A stretch of DNA of 60,000 nt from Nematostella vectensis (taxonomy: Eukaryota > Cnidaria > Anthozoa > Actiniaria > Edwardsiidae), in assembly GCF_932526225.1 (NCBI RefSeq), contig NC_064038.1:9673070-9733069 (forward strand). The letters are read 5' to 3'. The notes below the pieces were generated by a model. That model saw only the letters and a program-made list of their open reading frames with translations, searched no databases and was not told the origin of the DNA. The position numbers and the translations under genes were made by a program. Shown here one piece after another: positions 44,546-57,400 of this stretch (positions within the stretch are counted from its first letter, which is position 1; every line of letters starts with the position of its first letter).

Positions 44546-46273
44546 GTTACATACTCGCCGGGATAGTTTGGTTGTCTCTTAGACTCAGACTCATTATGGA
44601 TCATTTTAAACATAATACTGGAATCGGAGCATGTATAGCATAATGCCAGGATAATACCCATATCTTTAGGAATAATATATATTTAAAAAATGACATGAAA
44701 AGTTGGCTATCTGATTAGATATTTTCTGATATCCCCAACAGAAACAATATTTGAAGTGAAATTTATAAGTTAAGTCAACTTGTAATAAAAGTCAAATAAA
44801 AGTAAAATGCAATCAGTAAACGTTAAAAAGAAAAAAAAAGAAAGTCCACAAAAAATGTGTCGGACATGTAACTTCAAAATTCAAATAATGATTACAAAGA
44901 ATGTTCTAGTTGTTGGATTATGAAGAATGCAAATAAAATAAAAGTTTCAATTAGAAGTGCCTTTGTAATCTTCGTGATTAATGAACTAATGACATAATTG
45001 ATATATAAGGTGAATCTTGCCGTGTGTAGGTAATTCGTATCAAATTGTTATCATTCACAAAACGATGATAACAAGGTTATGAAAAACAAGGGGCTACACC
45101 GGCATGTTAAAACCATCTATATCCGTGAATCTCTAAAAATTCAACAATCTGAGGAAAAAGTGTTTAGTCTATAAATAAAATAAAACTAATTACTGCGGTT
45201 TCAAATATTTCCGACCTCTCGCCAACGATTTCCAAAAGCTAAATCGACTTCGGCTTTAGGCCATCGCATAGTTTTCTGAGAAATTGTTTCCAATAAAGCG
45301 ATATCTCTGCATGATGGAGCTGTCCAAGTAACATGTACCAAATGTTATACCGTTACTTTGAATAAAAGGAAACTAGAAAGTGGTTTAGAAGTAGGAAATT
45401 AGACGGGGGTCTAATTTAAGAATATTAAACATCTTAGAAAGCCGCGTTGGAGGGAGGGTTTATCAGTATGTAACGTTGGTTTCGCTCCGATCTAGGATAA
45501 GCTTTATAATCTTTAGAAAAAGTGAGCTGGAGCTATTATCTACTCTTGTAAGTTGTAAAACATGCCATGAAAATAAAGTCTTTCTGACTTACTATTGAAA
45601 GCCCAACGGAGAATATTATGTTGAATATCTCTACATCTTTTTATCATCGAGCTGCCTATGAGAAAAAATAATGTCTCAATAAACCTTGGCCTGTTTTTAA
45701 AATGATTATAAAAAAATATCAGGACATATTTGGAACCTTATTTTTCAAAAGGATGGTTTTAGATAATCAGATTGCCTTAGCCTCAAGCTGGTTTAGGTAT
45801 CGTCGTCGCAGATTATTCAAACTTATTCAAACAACCTCTCGCCATTCGATGTTTTGTCGTGTGGTGATATAGCGTTTTCAGAGGAATGCCAAACAGCCAA
45901 AGTATCAAGCCCTTTTTCGTTCCTTATGAAGTATAAACCAGGCTAATTGTTTCCTAAATTTCCTCGACTCGTTCTTAAAATGTCTTGCGAAAAACAAGAC
46001 AGAAAAAAAATCTCAACTACTCACCTGGTAGCTGGGTCTGTATGAACGAGAACGGTCACTTTCATTCTAATATACGACTAAACCAGTGCTGTGATCTTAA
46101 ATGGATCTACGGATAATTACCTATGACTTCCTTTGACAAACCGCTCATTGTTATCTGTAATTAGCTGAGCCTGGGCATCGACAAAATGACCGATGCCTCA
46201 CTCCTTGTCCATTGAGACGTAGAAAAGGTCTTATTAACTGGGAAGTCGCTCTTCCTGTCGATATAATTAGAAG
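44546..46273. other. Intergenic, no gene recognised
   Basis: AT-rich. Around 45212-45245 the words GCCAACGATTTCCAAAAGCT and AAATCGACTTCGG resemble 28494-28525, suggesting another old dispersed repeat. No gene. Confidence 0.45.
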
Positions 46274-46410
46274 CAGCGACGTATCCAGGATTTTTAACAG
46301 GAGGGGGCCCAAAAGGTCCTTTCAAGGCATTTTCTCTCATATATTTACTGTATTTTTGGCTGCTAGAAGAGGGGGGGGGTCCCATGGGCCACCCCCTGGC
46401 TACGACCCTG
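46274..46410. mobile_element. hAT-like MITE (137 bp) with 5-bp flanking repeat
   Basis: Ends CAGCGACGTATCCAGG and CCTGGCTACGACCCTG are inverted with three mismatches. AGAAG lies directly outside both ends (46269-46273, 46411-46415). The CAGGGGCGTAGCCAGG style of terminus is common among invertebrate hAT elements. Confidence 0.72.
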
Positions 46411-48734
46411 AGAAGTATGATAAAAGAGGAAATAATAACAAGTCAGAAATTGTCGGTTATATCAGAGTCGTCATTCCCATTTGATTCCCAACCGCTTTCA
46501 CTCACTATTGTACGGGCAAGTTATTGGGAATAAAACCGATGGTTTATTAGCTTAAATGATTGTGCTGTTTTCTGACAAGCTTACTGAAGAGAGTCATCTC
46601 TAGCTTGGTAAGAAAGCATAAATATTTAAAGAAAAGAAATAGAGCAGGTAAAGTGAAAGAAAAAGAAAAAAAGATTGATTGAGGTAGAGAATAGATAGTT
46701 TTCTGGTTTTGTTTATGTATATTCATCATATTACAGATTTACGAATGACTGTTATTAAAACTGTTAAAAATGTAGAACTGGAATGATACTAAAGACATAT
46801 CATTGATATTATTTAAGCTAGAAAGACGGACATGATGTCGAACTAAAATAAATAAAGGAATAACAAGTGGAATATTTGAGTAATCTAGGCCGATGATTGA
46901 TTAGGTGTAAATAAATCCCCCAATTTTCGAAGTGCCGCTAGCTATATTCACCATTTGAAACGCTCTCGAGCGGTTTCCAGAAAGGAACTTTTCTTATGAT
47001 GGAATGATTGTTTTTGTTATTTGTGTTTCTAAATACTTTATTTTGTGGTCCTCTTTTCCACAAAAACGTCTGATTTCAATAATCATTTTTTTTGGCTTTG
47101 CAGGCTAAAAGATTTACTGTTTTAATGACCTTATAAGTTATTTTAAGTGTTTCTATTGAATGGCTCAATCTGTGAGGGGCGCGCGGAGGGAATTCGGCCA
47201 CAAGGCCGGGGGAAAAGAGAGGAATAAAGGACCCAAAAGAGATAAAAAAAATTTACCCTCTTTGGCCACCTTAAAATGTCTGACCTTCAATTTTATGCCT
47301 AAAAAATACACGACGTTACGGCATTTTTAAAGCCGTAAAAGAACACGAGACTACACTTCATGACAAACAAAACCGCTAACACTCCTTTAGTAAAATATGT
47401 TCAAGGCCTCTTTTTAGGATGACCTAAGGACTTTTTAAATACTACGAATTTTAAACGTTAATAGCATCATAATTGTTTTTTTAATGTATTTTCATAACGA
47501 TTAAAAGGGTCTTTTAAGGGTATTTTATGTGGAGAGCAGACTGCCTAAAGGATGCACTTTTATCAATACTAAGTACCAAACGACATATAAATCACATTTT
47601 GTGTCCTTATCTCTGCGCCAAGGCTCTTCCAAAGCTAAAAGTCATGATAGGACCCCCCCCCCCCCCCTCTCTTTAATAAAAGTGATAGACAGTAGTAACA
47701 CATCCAGGGGCGCTGGCCTTCACGACTAGACAAACTGGGGCCTGAAAGACTTGGATCCTGGATCCAAGGATCAGATTATGTATCAGACTTCATTCGAAGG
47801 TTGTTATTTTCTTGCGAATCAATAGTTGTATTTTCAACTATAAACAATAACAAAGAAGTGGTTAACCGACATTCTTTAAGTACCACAGAATCTTGTATTG
47901 TGTCCCTATATTCATATATCAGTTAAATGGTGTAATTACGTATTATCTAAGTCAGGAAAGTCACATCAAAGGTAGAACAGACCCATCAGTAATGATAATA
48001 CATCAAAAACGGAGCGCTTAGTGGCGCCATTGCTCTGACGTCTTCTGGTATCACGCAACGATTTTATTATTAGCAAACATTGGCACTTCATCCCTTGTCT
48101 GTCCTCAAATAGACATTTTGGTGAGTTTATTGCGCGTTATTTGAGGAGTGTATTGCCTTTAAGCCCGGGCTTAGCCAAATTTTTTGGACAATTTCTATAA
48201 ACGACGAATATATTGAAAAACACTCGAATAACCAAATTCTTGGTAGCGCACTTAATGGCCCAGTATTATCCAACCATTTCCATCCTCATTTTTTTAGTTT
48301 TTCAATTCATTTTTCATAGAGTGGATCAGCCTGTGCAATCATATGCTATCGTTCGGCTTAATGAGGCCTCCTGAATAGTCCTTTAAACTTTCTAGTGAGT
48401 GCAGAAAACCCTAAGAGTCGCGAGCAAATCTGCCTTAAATAGCCTTAAATAGGAGTCTTAACACCCTGTTTTTAGCCTTTGGGCAAGCGGAAACTTATGA
48501 TATGACATAACGTCAGAGCTGACTAAACCAGCATATCACATTGATGGCTACCCATATGACTTCTCCATATTCTTTTAAATTCGGGAGAAATGTGACGATT
48601 GGGAATGCTAGACAATTGCCAGTTTAGTAGACGTCTTTTTAACAGGTATATATGACCTTTAGTGGCAAGCATAGCTAACATATTCAGATAGGGGATGCAA
48701 GACGTATAGATTTCTGATGAAAGGGTAGTGTTGA
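46411..48734. other. Intergenic, no gene recognised
   Basis: AT-rich; a C run near 47650-47667. No accepted genes or transposon ends. Confidence 0.5.
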
Positions 48735-49465
48735 ACAATTTTAGATATTCTAAGGGAGGGGTGGTGTTAACAGGTATAGATATTCTGAGGGAGGGGTGGT
48801 GTTAACAGGTATAGATATTCTGAGGGAGGGGTGATGTTAACAGGTATAGATATTCTGAGGGAGGGGTGGTGTTGAACAGATATAGATATTCTGAGGGAGG
48901 GGTGGTGTTAAACAGATATAGATATTCTGAGGGAGGGGTAGTGTTGAACAGGTATAGATATTCTGAGGGAGGGGTGGTGTTAACAGGTATAGATATTCTG
49001 AGGGAGGGGTGGTGTTGAACAGGTATAGATATTCTGAGGGAGGGGTGGTGATGAACAGGTATAGATATTCTGAGGGAGGGGTGGTGTTAACATGTATAGA
49101 TATTCTGAGGGAGGGGTGGTGTTAATAGGTATAGATATTCTGAGGGAGGGGTGGTGTTAACAGGTATAGATATTCTGAGGGAGGGGTGGTGTTAAACAGG
49201 TATAGATATTCTGAGGGAGGGGTGGTGTTGAACAGATATAGATATTCTGAGGGAGGGGTAGTGTTGAACAGGTATAGATATTCTGAGGGAGGGGTGGTGT
49301 TAACAGGTATAGATATTCTGAGGGAGGGGTGGTGTTGAACAGGTATAGATATTCTGAGGGAGGGGTGGTGTTGAACAGGTATAGATATTCTGAGGGAGGG
49401 GTGGTGATGAACAGGTATAGATATTCTGAGGGAGGGGTGGTGTTACAGGTATAGATATTCTAAGA
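48735..49465. repeat. Minisatellite, about 21 units of 34-36 bp
   Basis: Unit ACAGGTATAGATATTCTGAG plus GGAGGGGTGGTGTTA. Length varies through GTTAACA / GTTGAACA / GATGAACA variants. GATATTC recurs 21 times. Frames through it on the minus strand give a Pro-Leu-Pro-Gln-Asn-Ile-Tyr-Thr-Cys repeat, judged an artefact. Confidence 0.96.
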
Positions 49466-49645
49466 GGGCAGGTTCGGTTCCACCCCCCCTTCCCCCTCCC
49501 GCTAATCAGCTTCGCGCCTGGATAAAGATACGAAAAAAATTTAGATTGAAGAAGCAGGTATAAATTCAATAAATATTTTCAGGAACTAAACGCACGGCCT
49601 CCAGGGCGACGGTCTGGCGAAGAAAGCCCAAAAATGCCAGCCGAC

Positions 49646-51530
49646 ACCGTCGGGCCTTTAGACTTTCAAATCTCAGGAAAATAAATAACAACAGCAATAG
49701 ACGAATTAAAATCGCTGAAGGCCCCGGGTGCAAACAATGTTCTGAATCAAGTCCTAAATAGCGGCATGGAGGCATTGAAAAATACACTAAGAATTTTATT
49801 TAATAATATATTAGCAAGGGGGGTATAACCGTCTATATGGAGCTATTGTCTAATTGTGGCAATTTACAAGAAAGACGACCCTTCTAAGCCTGAAAATTAC
49901 AGAGTCATATCATTACTGTCAGCAACAGGGAAAGTTTTTTAACGCAATCCTGAACAAAAGATTATACCATTTTTTGGTGGATAAACGCATACTTAAACCA
50001 GAACAATGTGGTTTTCCAAAAACATGGGGCCGAAGATAGCATTTTTGTGATGAAAATTTTAATTGATAAATATGTAAAGTCCAAACCAGAAAAAGCGGGT
50101 AATATCATTTTTGTGTGCTATGGTCGATTTCAGCGAAGCATTTGACAAGGTTCCCAGAAATAAACTTTTCAAAAGACTGGAATTGGCAGGAATAACAGGT
50201 CGTTTCCTTGACGAACTAACTTCAATGTATGCAAATGATAAATCCTCCGTAAAATTAGATAGTCTTTTGACGCCGGTATTCAGATGTTACACAGGAGTGA
50301 AAGAGGGGTGCATGATATATTTCGCCAACTCTATTCAACTTTTACCTAAGAAGCCTGCCAGAAAAACTCAACGCTAGGAATCGTGATGACTGTGAGATAC
50401 GCAAAAAAGACCTTAACATGCATGCTATACGCGGATGATCTGGTAATGTGCTCAAGATCAGCAATGGGTTACAAAGCTACCTTGATGTCCTAGGTGAATT
50501 TTGCGACAAGAGTGAGCTTTCCGTTAACCTAGACAAAACCAAAGTACTGATCTTCAATAATTGCGGATACTAAATAATTACATATTTCGCTCATTCCAGC
50601 GCATTGGGAAATTTTTACTTAGCCAAACAAGAAATAAAAAAGGTAGCCCTAAAGGCTCTTTATAAACTGAGAAACAAAATGGGAAACCATTTTCGAACCA
50701 ATGTACCCCTAACACTAAAATTATTTCACGCCCTAATATCGCCAATTCTTTTTTACGGAAGTGAGGTTTTGGGGGTGGACCGCAAAGACAAGGTAGATAA
50801 AGACCCCATCGAGGTAGTACATACAAAATTTATTAGATGGCTTCTCTGGGAGTAAATAAATATTGCAGCTTAAATGCGTGCCGGGCGGAGGTGGGAAGAT
50901 TCCCACTGCGAACCCAGGCTTAATGTAGAGCTTTGAAATATTGGGGTTCTTTAATAAATTCAGACCAAAATAAACTTTCTAATGTAGCGTTAGGGTGTGA
51001 AAAGAAAGAATTCTGGGCAAACAAAATTAAATACATTTTAAATCACGCCGGCTTAGGAGAAATATGGTCAACCCCACAGGACGCAGAAATACCAATAAAT
51101 CTCATAAGATAGAGACTGACACATATAGAACAACAAACCTGGCTCAATGAAATTTATAACGATGAAAGGAAAGACCCTCAACATAAAAACAAATTAAGAA
51201 GATTTAGGAAATTTAAGAGCGTTCACTATTATGAAGATTATCTTTCCCAAGTGAAAAATGTTAATCACAGAATTGCACTAACAAATCTTAGACTAAGCAA
51301 CCACAAACTAGTTATCGAAACAGGACGTCACACGAAACCGTACACTCCCACTCAACAAAGAATATGCCCAATATGCTTGGTCGAAGTCGAGGACGAGGAA
51401 CACTTTATGATAAATACCAGGCATATAATGAATTGAGGGGGAAAATGTAGAGGGTTTTTCAGTCCGCAACTAAACAGAATCTAAAAGCAATGCCTCCTGC
51501 CATAGCATTTTTGAAGGTGATTAGTTTGAA
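49646..51530 (+). pseudogene. Decayed non-LTR retrotransposon reverse transcriptase
   Basis: Pieces of a LINE-type polymerase lie collinear in several frames. AIDELKSLKAPG (about 49698) is the usual segment before the fingers. KKDDPSKPENYRVISLLSATG lies at about 49870-49930. DFSEAFDKVPRNKL at 50117-50167 contains the first catalytic Asp. LYADDLVMCS at about 50425 is the YADD box. LFHALISPILFYGSEV at about 50720-50770 is the thumb/C-terminal motif. CPICLVEVEDEEHF (about 51365) resembles the C-terminal zinc-knuckle-like region. Frameshifts and stops interrupt it throughout, and no upstream endonuclease domain was seen, so it is a 5'-truncated dead copy. The clade cannot be fixed by eye. Confidence 0.88.
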
Positions 51531-51561
51531 ACAGGAGAGTGTACCCACCCAGGCTAATTAA

Positions 51562-52185
51562 GGTTTGAATATGGGCTTATACGCGGAACAAAGTTATTTT
51601 CTTGAATATCTCGCAAGAGTACATGGTTTAGCAATAAATCTTGGTATAGTGGTAGATCGTGGTAACTTGCAACAGTTGGAATTGTTGTTGCCATGGAAAC
51701 GCACCCAATTGCATAAATTTGAATTTTAATTAGCTAGAAACATTCAAGTAAAAACGGGGAACATTTAGGCAAAACAATTTAGAAATCTTAAGGCATATAT
51801 TTGTTAATTGACATACCACATGTATGAAATAGCCTTTGCACCTGGTCCAGCTATTAATATTAGCGAGATATAGAATATTTTATGTTACCACGGTAACCGT
51901 TGTCATGGTTACGGGGCCTATTGACCAGATGCAAAGGCTATTTATTATGCGGCTTTTGACTATGAATAAATATATGTGCTTAGAACACCAATTTACACTG
52001 CATAAGTTTTCCCCAATTTCGTTTAAAGTTTTTGGCTAATTAATATGCGAATATATGCACATTTGCTGCTTCCATGGCAACAGACTGTGCAGATCATGTT
52101 TTTCTTCTATGGTTATTCACCATGCCGCAGTCTTGTATTTTTTGAAAAATACTTCGATATCCGCGTATAAGCCCATAGTCAAGCC
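51562..52185. mobile_element. Nested-palindrome DNA element flanked by TTAA
   Basis: The left end (GGTTTGAATATGGGCTTATA then CGCGGA) is mirrored at the right end (TCCGCGTATAAGCCCATAGT then CAAGCC) with a few mismatches. TTAA is present at both junctions (51558-51561, 52186-52189). An inner palindrome at about 51826-51953 (AATAGCCTTTGCACCTGGTC / GACCAGATGCAAAGGCTATT) is centred on GTTACCACGGTAACC. Non-coding. TTAA duplication suggests a piggyBac-type mobiliser, but the termini are not diagnostic. Confidence 0.78.
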
Positions 52186-52189
52186 TTAA

Positions 52190-54475
52190 TTGCCCAAGCT
52201 CAATTTGTTTGGGAAGCAACAAAAATAAGGGAAAGTGCTTTGTAATGAGAATTATATAATGACATCGCTACAAAGTACGATAATAGAGAATTTATTGTAA
52301 ATAGGAATATAATTGAAAACCAATTGCTATTTTTTTCCCAATATGAATGTATTTGGAGCAACGCCCGTGAATCAAAAATGAAAAGGTGCCAAATAAAATA
52401 ATTGAATTGGATTGAAAAATTGAGTGACCATGATACAACAATAAAATGTTTATGCAAAATGTTGGTAGTAGTTATTAAATCATTATGTATGGAATATATT
52501 GTTAGTTCGTATATCTCAGCGCTCGCTAAGGTAAGTTGGCATTGACGTAGGCGAGGCACAATAGAGAACCTTGCCCTGCCCCCATAGTGTCCAAATCTAT
52601 ATATCCGTCTGTGGTTTGTTTTTCATCTGTTGATTTTTTTGTAGAAAAATAAAATAATTTGGTTTGTAAATGGCTTATTATACAATGCATATGAAAAACA
52701 TCTCCTTATAAATATTTGATTAGTCTAAGCCCTCTCATGGCCTTTCAACAGTAAAACATTTTCATAAAATCGTCAATTATTGGCGATGGAGTCGAATGAC
52801 ATATTGTTTGTTTGTAGGTAGCGGCGGCCTTCACGATACTTACAAAATATACAGAAGCGATCGGAGTAGCTGTTTGCAGTGTTAACCGCCACAACACAGC
52901 TGCCTTGGATGAAATGATGGAATTGAATCTGGCATGTTTACCTTGAATTATTTTTACGGGGCTGTTTGTATTGCTATTCCGCAAAGATCACGATTTTGCT
53001 ATGTGTTCAAGTTTCTTTCCAGTTTCTTTCTGATGGAAAACGGGTTCGATTCTTGAACAATGAATTCAACCTTAATTTATAACAAAAACTGAGAAATTAC
53101 CAATTTCCTTGTTTCCCGCGATCGAACAATTTACTCACATTTCTCACTATTAGCATTTGCGGTATTACATTTTCATCTTTTTCTTTTCATTTTCTTCCTC
53201 TTTTTATGTGTTGCTCTTATGCTAACAAAACGTCTGGTCTACATCCCTAGCTAATCGCACTTATTGGACCACTAAATTAAGCCAAGAAAAAAAAAATGTT
53301 GCATGGGCTGTTTTCAACCACGCTCAGAGAAGCTGCTATTATATCATTATATTAACGGCAAAAGTGCACTCTGTTTCATCATTGGTTTGCCCATTTTCGA
53401 TCATTTCTTAGGTGTTCTTGATCTATTTTGGAGATCAAAATTCCTCGATTACTAACAGCTATCAAGTTCACAAAGTGATAGTCTTTCAGTATCAGCAGCT
53501 TACAGGAAATGCTTGCTGGAGAACTCATGCGACGTTTTTGGTTCATACATAAGGCGTCATGTTTTCATGTGCTCTTTACCTAATAAAAACATAAATGGTA
53601 AAATCTGCATGAAAATATACAGATGTGCTCTTATGCTCTCAAAGGCGGCCTACCCTAGGCTGAAGTTCGTTTGTTTCCTTAGTTTTCTGTACTACTGTCA
53701 TTTTGATTAAAGAAACTTTGACTTATGCTCAGAAATAGATCGGTCTCCATCAAAAGTTTAAAGTATAATGTGTTGATTTTAATCAACTAGAATATAAGAT
53801 TCTCACCTTTGAGGAAACCCCATTTCCTTGAACGAAAACACCTTTTTGGGTCTAGATGTTCACGGCAGAAAACGCTTTTAAATATCTTACAGGGATATTT
53901 TCTTTATGACAGCACACTTAAAACAGGTAAGGGCTCATAATCACTTGATGTTGACAGTTAATCCCGTATTTCCAGATGACTGAAATTAAAGTGCTCTTTC
54001 AAATTATTAGCTTGTGTAAACTAATGGATATTTGAGTGCGTTTATTGTTTGTGGTTTTCATCTAAGGTGACTTGTAGGAGGCCTGTTTTGAATTCTTACT
54101 TTAGGAATAAGTTTTTGAATTCGGTTGATATAGAGCAAAAAATACGTCTCTAAGAAACCTTCTCTAATGACAACCCTTAAAAGAAGATTGCTTTCAGACA
54201 GAGTCGACAAGAGTTATTATAATACTTGCACTTGTTAAAAATTATTCAAAGCAGCAACCAGATATAGTGCTTGAGTATTTGAATATGTTTTTATTTTCCG
54301 GAAATAGAGCATTGCACTTAGAAAGCATGATGGAAAGCTCAGCTTATAGCCTTAAGGGGCTTCTTAATTTAACAATCTAACCGCGAAACCCACACAAAAA
54401 ATAAAACTTATATGAAATCTCAGCCAAACCATGTAAACCCACCTCTTAGAATAGGTAATCGTTTTTTTAGCTTTC
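52190..54475. other. Intergenic, no gene recognised
   Basis: AT-rich. Frames up to 119 codons (52200-52559, minus) show no motif or signal. No repeat ends recognised before the satellite begins. Confidence 0.5.
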
Positions 54476-57400
54476 TTATAGCTACCCTACACACCAGCCT
54501 ATAGCTACCCTACACACCACCCTATAGCTACTCTACACATCACCCTATAGCTACCCTGTACACCACCCTATAGCTACCCTGTACATCACCCTATAGCTAC
54601 CCTGTACACCACCCTATAGCTACCCTACACACCACCCTATAGCTACCCTACACACCACCCTATAGCTACCCTGTACACCACCCTATAGCTACCCTACACA
54701 TCACCCTATAGCTACCCTACACATCACCCTATAGCTACCCTACACACCACCCTATAGCTACCCTACACACCACCCTATAGCTACCCTGTACACCACCCTA
54801 TAGCTACCCTACAAACCACCCTATAGCTACCCTACACATCACCCTATAGCTACCCTACACACCACCCTATAGCTACCCTACACACCACCCTATAGCTACC
54901 CTACACACCACCCTATAGCTACCCTGTACATCACCCTATAGCTACCCTACACACCACCCTATAGCTACCCTACACACCACCCTATAGCTACCCTACACAC
55001 CACCCTATAGCTACCCTGTACACCACCCTATAGCTACCCTACACATCACCCTATAGCTACCCTACACATCACCCTATAGCTACCCTACACACCACCCTAT
55101 AGCTACCCTACACACCACCCTATAGCTACCCTACACACCACCCTATAGCTACCCTGTACACCACCCTATAGCTACCCTACACACCACCCTATAGCTACCC
55201 TGTACACCACCCTATAGCTACCCTACACACCACCCTATAGCTACCCTGTACACCACCCTATAGCTACCCTACACACCAGCCTATAGCTACCCTACAAACC
55301 ACCCTATAGCTACCCTGTACACCACCCTATAGCTACCCTACACATCACCCTATAGCTACCCTACACATCACCCTATAGCTACCCTACACACCACCCTATA
55401 GCTACCCTACACACCACCCTATAGCTACCCTACACACCACCCTATAGCTACCCTACACACCACCCTATAGCTACCCTACACACCACCCTATAGATACCCT
55501 GTACACCACCCTATAGCTACCCTGTACACCACCCTATAGCTACCCTACACACCACCCTATAGCTACCCTACACACCACCCTATAGATACCCTGTACACCA
55601 CCCTATAGCTACCCTGTACAACACCCTATATCTACCCTACACACCACCCTATGGCTACCCTGTACACCACCCTATAGCTACCCTGTACACCACCCTATAG
55701 CTACCCTGTACACCACCCTATAACTACCCTACACACCACCCTATAGCTACCCTGCACACCACCTATAGCTACCCTACACACCACCCTATAGCTACCCTGC
55801 ACACCACCCTATGGCTACCCTGACAATCACCCTATAGCTACCCTGTACACCACCCTATAGCTACCCTACACACCACCCTATAGCTACCCTACACACCACT
55901 CTATAGCTACCCTGTACATCACCCTATAGCTACCCTACACACCACCCTATAGCTACCCTACACACCACCCTATAGCTACCCTGTACATCACCCTATAGCT
56001 ACCCTACACACCACCCTATAGCTACCCTAAACACCACCCTATAGCTACCCTGTACACCACCCTATAGCTACCCTACACACCACCCTATAGCTACCCTGTA
56101 CACCACACTATAGCTACCCTACACACCACCCTATAGCTACCCTACACACCACCCTATAGCTACCCTACACACCACCCTATAGCTACCCTACACACCACCC
56201 TATAGATACCCTGTACACCACCCTATAGCTACCCTGTACACCACCCTATAGCTACCCTACACACCACCCTATAGCTACCCTACACACCACCCTATAGATA
56301 CCCTGTACACCACCCTATAGCTACCCTGTACAACACCCTATATCTACCCTACACACCACCCTATGGCTACCCTGTACACCACCCTATAGCTACCCTGTAC
56401 ACCACCCTATAGCTACCCTGTACACCACCCTATAGCTACCCTACACACCACCCTATAGATACCCTGTACACCACCCTATAGCTACCCTGTACACCACCCT
56501 ATAGCTACCCTACACACCACCCTATAGCTACCCTACACACCACCCTATAGATACCCTGTACACCACCCTATAGCTACCCTGTACAACACCCTATATCTAC
56601 CCTACACACCACCCTATGGCTACCCTGTACACCACCCTATAGCTACCCTGTACACCACCCTATAGCTACCCTGTACACCACCCTATAGCTACCCTACACA
56701 TTACCCTATAGCTACCCTACACACCACCCTATAGCTACCCTGTACATCACCCTATAGCTACCCTACACACCACCCTATAGCTACCCTACACACCACCCTA
56801 TAGCTACCCTGTACATCACCCTATAGCTACCCTACACACCACCCTATAGCTACCCTACACACCACCCTATAGCTACCCTGTACACCACCCTATAGCTACC
56901 CTACACACCACCCTATAGCTACCCTGTACACCACCCTATAGCTACCCTGTACACCACCCTATAGCTACCCTACACACCACCCTATAGCTACCCTGTACAC
57001 CACCCTATAGCTACCCTGTACACCACCCTATAGCTACCCTGTACACCACCCTATAGCTACCCTACACACCACCCTATGGCTACCCTACACACCACCCTAT
57101 AGCTACCCTGCACACCACCCTATAGCTGCCCTGTACACCACCCTATAGCTACCCTACACACCACCCTATAGCTACCCTACACACCACCCTATAGCTACCC
57201 TACACACCACCCTATAACTACCCTGTACACCACCCTATAGCTACCCTGTACATCACCCTATAGCTACCCTACACACCACCCTATGGCTACCCTGTACACC
57301 ACCCTATAGCTACCCTGTACACCACCCTATAGCTACCCTACACACCACCCTATAGCTACCCTGTACACCACCCTATAGCTACCCTACACACCACCCTATA

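Noticed and set aside
49300-49569. Repeating Pro-Leu-Pro-Gln-Asn-Ile-Tyr-Thr-Cys frame
   Set aside because: Artefact of the 34-36-bp minisatellite; unit length changes break it elsewhere in the array.
52200-52559. 119-codon minus-strand frame
   Set aside because: AT-rich chance frame; no motif, signal or splice support.
53030-53060. tRNA B-box-like GGTTCGATTC
   Set aside because: No A box or cloverleaf could be formed with upstream sequence.
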